Shown: positions 35,006 to 37,185 of the stretch, in pieces
Position numbering within the stretch: position 1 is the first letter of the stretch
Layout of the letters: each line of letters begins with the position of its first letter
Source of the DNA: CAZNNH01 sp964574335
Lineage (GTDB): Bacteria; Acidobacteriota; Vicinamibacteria; Fen-336
Assembly: GCA_964574335.1 (NCBI GenBank)
Contig: CAZNNH010000047.1
Coordinates: forward strand, 1 to 37,185
Direction of reading: 5' to 3'
Length of the DNA stretch: 37,185 nucleotides
Made by a program: the position numbers and the translations under genes
The notes under the pieces: generated by a model
What the model saw: the letters and a program-made list of their open reading frames with translations, nothing else
The model's database searches: none
What the model was told of the DNA's origin: nothing

Positions 35006-35337
35006 TGAATTACCTCGTGGCCGCGCGGATCTGGCCCGGCGACAGGGCCGACTCCTTGCTCTGAGTGCACGCCGCATGGCGCGCCTGCGCTCTGCCGCCT
35101 CTCGTACCTTTGCAATGGATGTGCCGCTCCCGGGCCGATCGAGCGCAGCCCACGCGAGTCAGGTGGTTTGGGGCCGGATCCCTCGCCGCAGGGCCCCGCC
35201 GGCTGGATCACCCTGTCCCAAGGCCGAACAGGGTCGTTCCAACGCCGGACACGGACGACGTATCTTTCGCTAGTACGACGGCCTGCTCTTCCCGATGAGT
35301 CGAGGTTGCCGGCCTCCCCGGCCTGGCACTGGTCGGA
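35006..35337. other. Intergenic region between the EAL-protein gene and the ADOP gene
   Basis: A 332-base stretch with no recognisable gene; short open frames here show no family resemblance. It must contain the promoter of the leftward ADOP group, but I see no clear -10/-35 pair. A small hairpin near 35308-35322 is listed separately. Confidence 0.55.
35308..35322 (-). terminator. Weak hairpin after the EAL-protein gene
   Basis: GCCGG, a 5-base loop and CCGGC lie 15 bases beyond the EAL-protein stop on the minus strand. The stem is only 5 bp and is not followed by T residues. Confidence 0.25.
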
Positions 35338-37185
35338 TCAGGACTCGGCCCGCCGCCAGGGCGATTTCGCCTGCCACGGGGCGAAGGCCTCGGCGGTCAT
35401 GGGCCGGGCGATGTAGTAGCCCTGGGCCAGGTCGCACCCGTACGAGCGGAGGAGCTCGAGAGCCGCCTCGTCCTCCACCCCCTCGGCCACCACGCGAAGG
35501 CCCAGGTTGTGGCCGAGGTCGCTCGTGGAGCGGACGATCGCCTTGTTGCTCGCGGAGCGGACCTCGTTCCCCGGGCTGCCGCTACCCTTCATGCCGATGA
35601 CGAAGGACTTGTCGATCTTGATCTCGCTCACCGGGAGCTCGCGCAGGTAGGTGAGGGACGAGTAGCCGGTCCCGAAGTCGTCGATCGATACCCCAACGCC
35701 GAAGGCGCCGAGCTGGCCCAGGATCTCCACGGCCCGAGTGGGATCGGTCATGACCGCGCTCTCCGTCACCTCGAGCTGCAGGCGGCGCGGGGACACACCG
35801 TGATCGCTCAGGAGGTCGGCGATCCTCTCCAGGAGCTGGGGGTCGTGCAGGCTGCGGGCCGAGAGGTTCACCGCCACGTCGAGGCCGAGGTCGTCCTTCT
35901 CCCAGGCCCGGCACTGCTTGACCGCCTCCTCCAGGACCCACCAGGTGAGGGGCTTGATGACCCCGGCCTGCTCGGCGAGGGGGATGAACTCCCCGGGCGG
36001 GACCAGCCCACGCTTGGGGTGGCGCCACCGGAGGAGCGCCTCGGCGCCGGCCACCGTCCCCGTCTTCAAGTCCAGCTTCGGCTGGTAGTAGAGCACGAGC
36101 TGCTCCGCCTCGATGGCGCGTCGCAGCTCGCCGAGCAGCGCGAGGCGGAGAGGGTCGTAGGGATCGCACTCGGCCGAGTAGACCACGCAGCCGCTGGCCA
36201 GTCGCTTCGCCTCCTGCACGGCGAGGTCGGCCCGGCGCAGGAGGACATCCGCTTCCTGACCGTGCTCGGGGGCTGCCGCGATGCCAACCCCGGCTCCGAT
36301 CTCGATGGGCAGGTTCTGGACCATGAAAGGCTGCTCGAGCAGACCCAGGATCTTTCTGCCAATCTGCTGGGCGAGGGTCACGTCCGAGCCGGGCAGCAGC
36401 ACCCCGAACTCCTCCCCGCGCAGGCGGGCGACCCGCTCCGGCTCGCCGAGCACGTCTCCCAGCCGCTGTGCCAGCTCGCGGATGATCACGTCGCCGTTCC
36501 GGTGGCCGAGGGTGTTGTTGATCTCCCGGAAACGCTCCAGGGCGAGGATGAGCAAAGCGAGCGGTTTGCCGTCGCGGCTGCTCTCGGCGAGGGCCTCGCT
36601 CAGCCGGTCACGCAGGAGGTCCCGGTTGGGGAGGCCGGTGAGCAGGTCGTACAGGTGCATGCGCCGGATGGTCTCCGCGGCGACCTTCTGCTCGGTGATG
36701 TCCTGCACGAAGCCGCGCACGAACTTCGCCCGGCCCTCGGCGTCCCGGACCACGCGGCCCTGGTCGTGCCACCACGCAACGCGGCCGTCCTGGCACCGAA
36801 CGCGGTACTCGGAGAGGAACGTGTCGCCCTGCGCGCAGCTTCGCCGGAACTCCCCGAGCACCCGGTCCTTGTCTTCGGCGTGGAGGTGCCGGACCCAGGC
36901 GTCGGGCTCCGCGAGCCACTTCATGGGCTCGAAGCCGGTCATGGCCTTGAGCTGGGGGCTCAGGTACGCGCGACTGCCCAGGTGGTCGGCCCAGGCCACG
37001 TAGACGAGAGCGGGGATCTCCTCGAGGAGCGCGCGGTAGCGGTCCTCGGGCGACGCCTCGGGTTCGGGGGCGGCGGTGCGGCGCTCCTCGGCTCTCCGAA
37101 GCTCGTGGTCGACGGACGCGGCGAGACGGCCGAGGGCCGACCTCCCGAGACAGTCGCAGGCGCCCGCCCGGATGAGCTGGACCAG
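35338..37185 (-). CDS. Receiver-PAS-GGDEF-EAL signalling protein, 5' end outside the window
   Basis: At least 615 residues, open to the window edge. The first codons visible (37185 leftward) encode LIRAGACDCLGRSALGRL and then VDHELRRAEERR, the typical end of a receiver domain, though the usual receiver Lys appears as Arg. Next come a PAS/PAC domain (ALVYVAWADHLG ... FVRGFVQDITEQK), a GGDEF domain whose signature reads RGEEF (36406-36420) with no RxxD inhibitory site at the usual position, and an EAL domain with AEALLRW, NLSARS, EVTESAVM, DDFGTGYSS and VAEGVED intact. It therefore most likely degrades cyclic-di-GMP, with the GGDEF part inactive or regulatory. A GTG at 36999 could start a shorter form but would cut the PAS domain. 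Confidence 0.9.
   Translation of the reverse strand: MVQLIRAGACDCLGRSALGRLAASVDHELRRAEERRTAAPEPEASPEDRYRALLEEIPALVYVAWADHLGSRAYLSPQLKAMTGFEPMKWLAEPDAWVRHLHAEDKDRVLGEFRRSCAQGDTFLSEYRVRCQDGRVAWWHDQGRVVRDAEGRAKFVRGFVQDITEQKVAAETIRRMHLYDLLTGLPNRDLLRDRLSEALAESSRDGKPLALLILALERFREINNTLGHRNGDVIIRELAQRLGDVLGEPERVARLRGEEFGVLLPGSDVTLAQQIGRKILGLLEQPFMVQNLPIEIGAGVGIAAAPEHGQEADVLLRRADLAVQEAKRLASGCVVYSAECDPYDPLRLALLGELRRAIEAEQLVLYYQPKLDLKTGTVAGAEALLRWRHPKRGLVPPGEFIPLAEQAGVIKPLTWWVLEEAVKQCRAWEKDDLGLDVAVNLSARSLHDPQLLERIADLLSDHGVSPRRLQLEVTESAVMTDPTRAVEILGQLGAFGVGVSIDDFGTGYSSLTYLRELPVSEIKIDKSFVIGMKGSGSPGNEVRSASNKAIVRSTSDLGHNLGLRVVAEGVEDEAALELLRSYGCDLAQGYYIARPMTAEAFAPWQAKSPWRRAES

Noticed and set aside
32291..35008. 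Long open frame (over 900 codons) on the plus strand opposite an ADOP gene
   Set aside because: It is the antisense shadow of a recognised permease gene in G+C-rich DNA; its translation is rich in Arg, Gly, His, Val and Asp with no domain resemblance.

Overview
This window is a G+C-rich bacterial chromosome segment, most likely from an Acidobacteriota member or a close relative. The inference rests on gene content. There are three large ABC-type permeases of the Acidobacterial duplicated orphan permease (ADOP, MacB_PCD/FtsX) type with no ATPase beside them, a CRTAC1/UnbV-type secreted propeller protein, a propeller/Y_Y_Y sensor kinase, and a lone octaheme hydroxylamine-oxidoreductase-like cytochrome. 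Almost all the space is coding. GTG and TTG starts are common, and several are fixed by strong Shine-Dalgarno sequences. I saw no tRNA, rRNA, CRISPR array or transposase.

Left third (1-12.8 kb). Behind a palindromic intergenic repeat at the left edge, six genes run leftward. In transcription order they are an alkaline-phosphatase-superfamily enzyme, a CRTAC1/UnbV propeller protein, a membrane histidine kinase, an NtrC-type response regulator whose sigma-54 contact loop is altered, a PepD-type dipeptidase and a Gfo/Idh/MocA oxidoreductase. Divergent from the phosphatase is a 1083-residue sensor kinase with two beta-propellers, a Y_Y_Y domain and a kinase core. It ends in a hairpin facing a GH130 mannosylglucose phosphorylase.

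Middle (12.8-24.1 kb). The GH130 gene is divergent from a sugar-binding-protein-like gene that has no signal peptide. A leftward set follows: a secreted DUF4412 protein, a Peptidase_Mx-like zinc protease and a Ddl-like ATP-grasp ligase, the last two translationally coupled. Phosphoglucomutase runs rightward, followed by the most unusual protein here: a CPBP intramembrane protease fused to a subtilisin-like domain. It converges on the octaheme cytochrome gene. Divergent from the cytochrome is the wreck of a beta-lactamase-family gene (frameshift plus large internal deletion), with a BlaI/MecI-type operator-like palindrome still in front of it.

Right third (24.1-37.2 kb). A leftward array holds, in transcription order, ADOP permease, ADOP permease, a DUF2905 membrane protein, the ergothioneine sulfoxide synthase EgtB, ADOP permease, then an HNH-endonuclease gene. 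The HNH gene lies between two copies of a 26-bp sequence, one of which is the 3' end of the adjacent permease gene. This suggests either insertion with duplication or the remnant of a lost permease paralogue. At the right edge a leftward signalling protein (receiver tail, PAS, degenerate GGDEF, intact EAL) is cut off by the window end.
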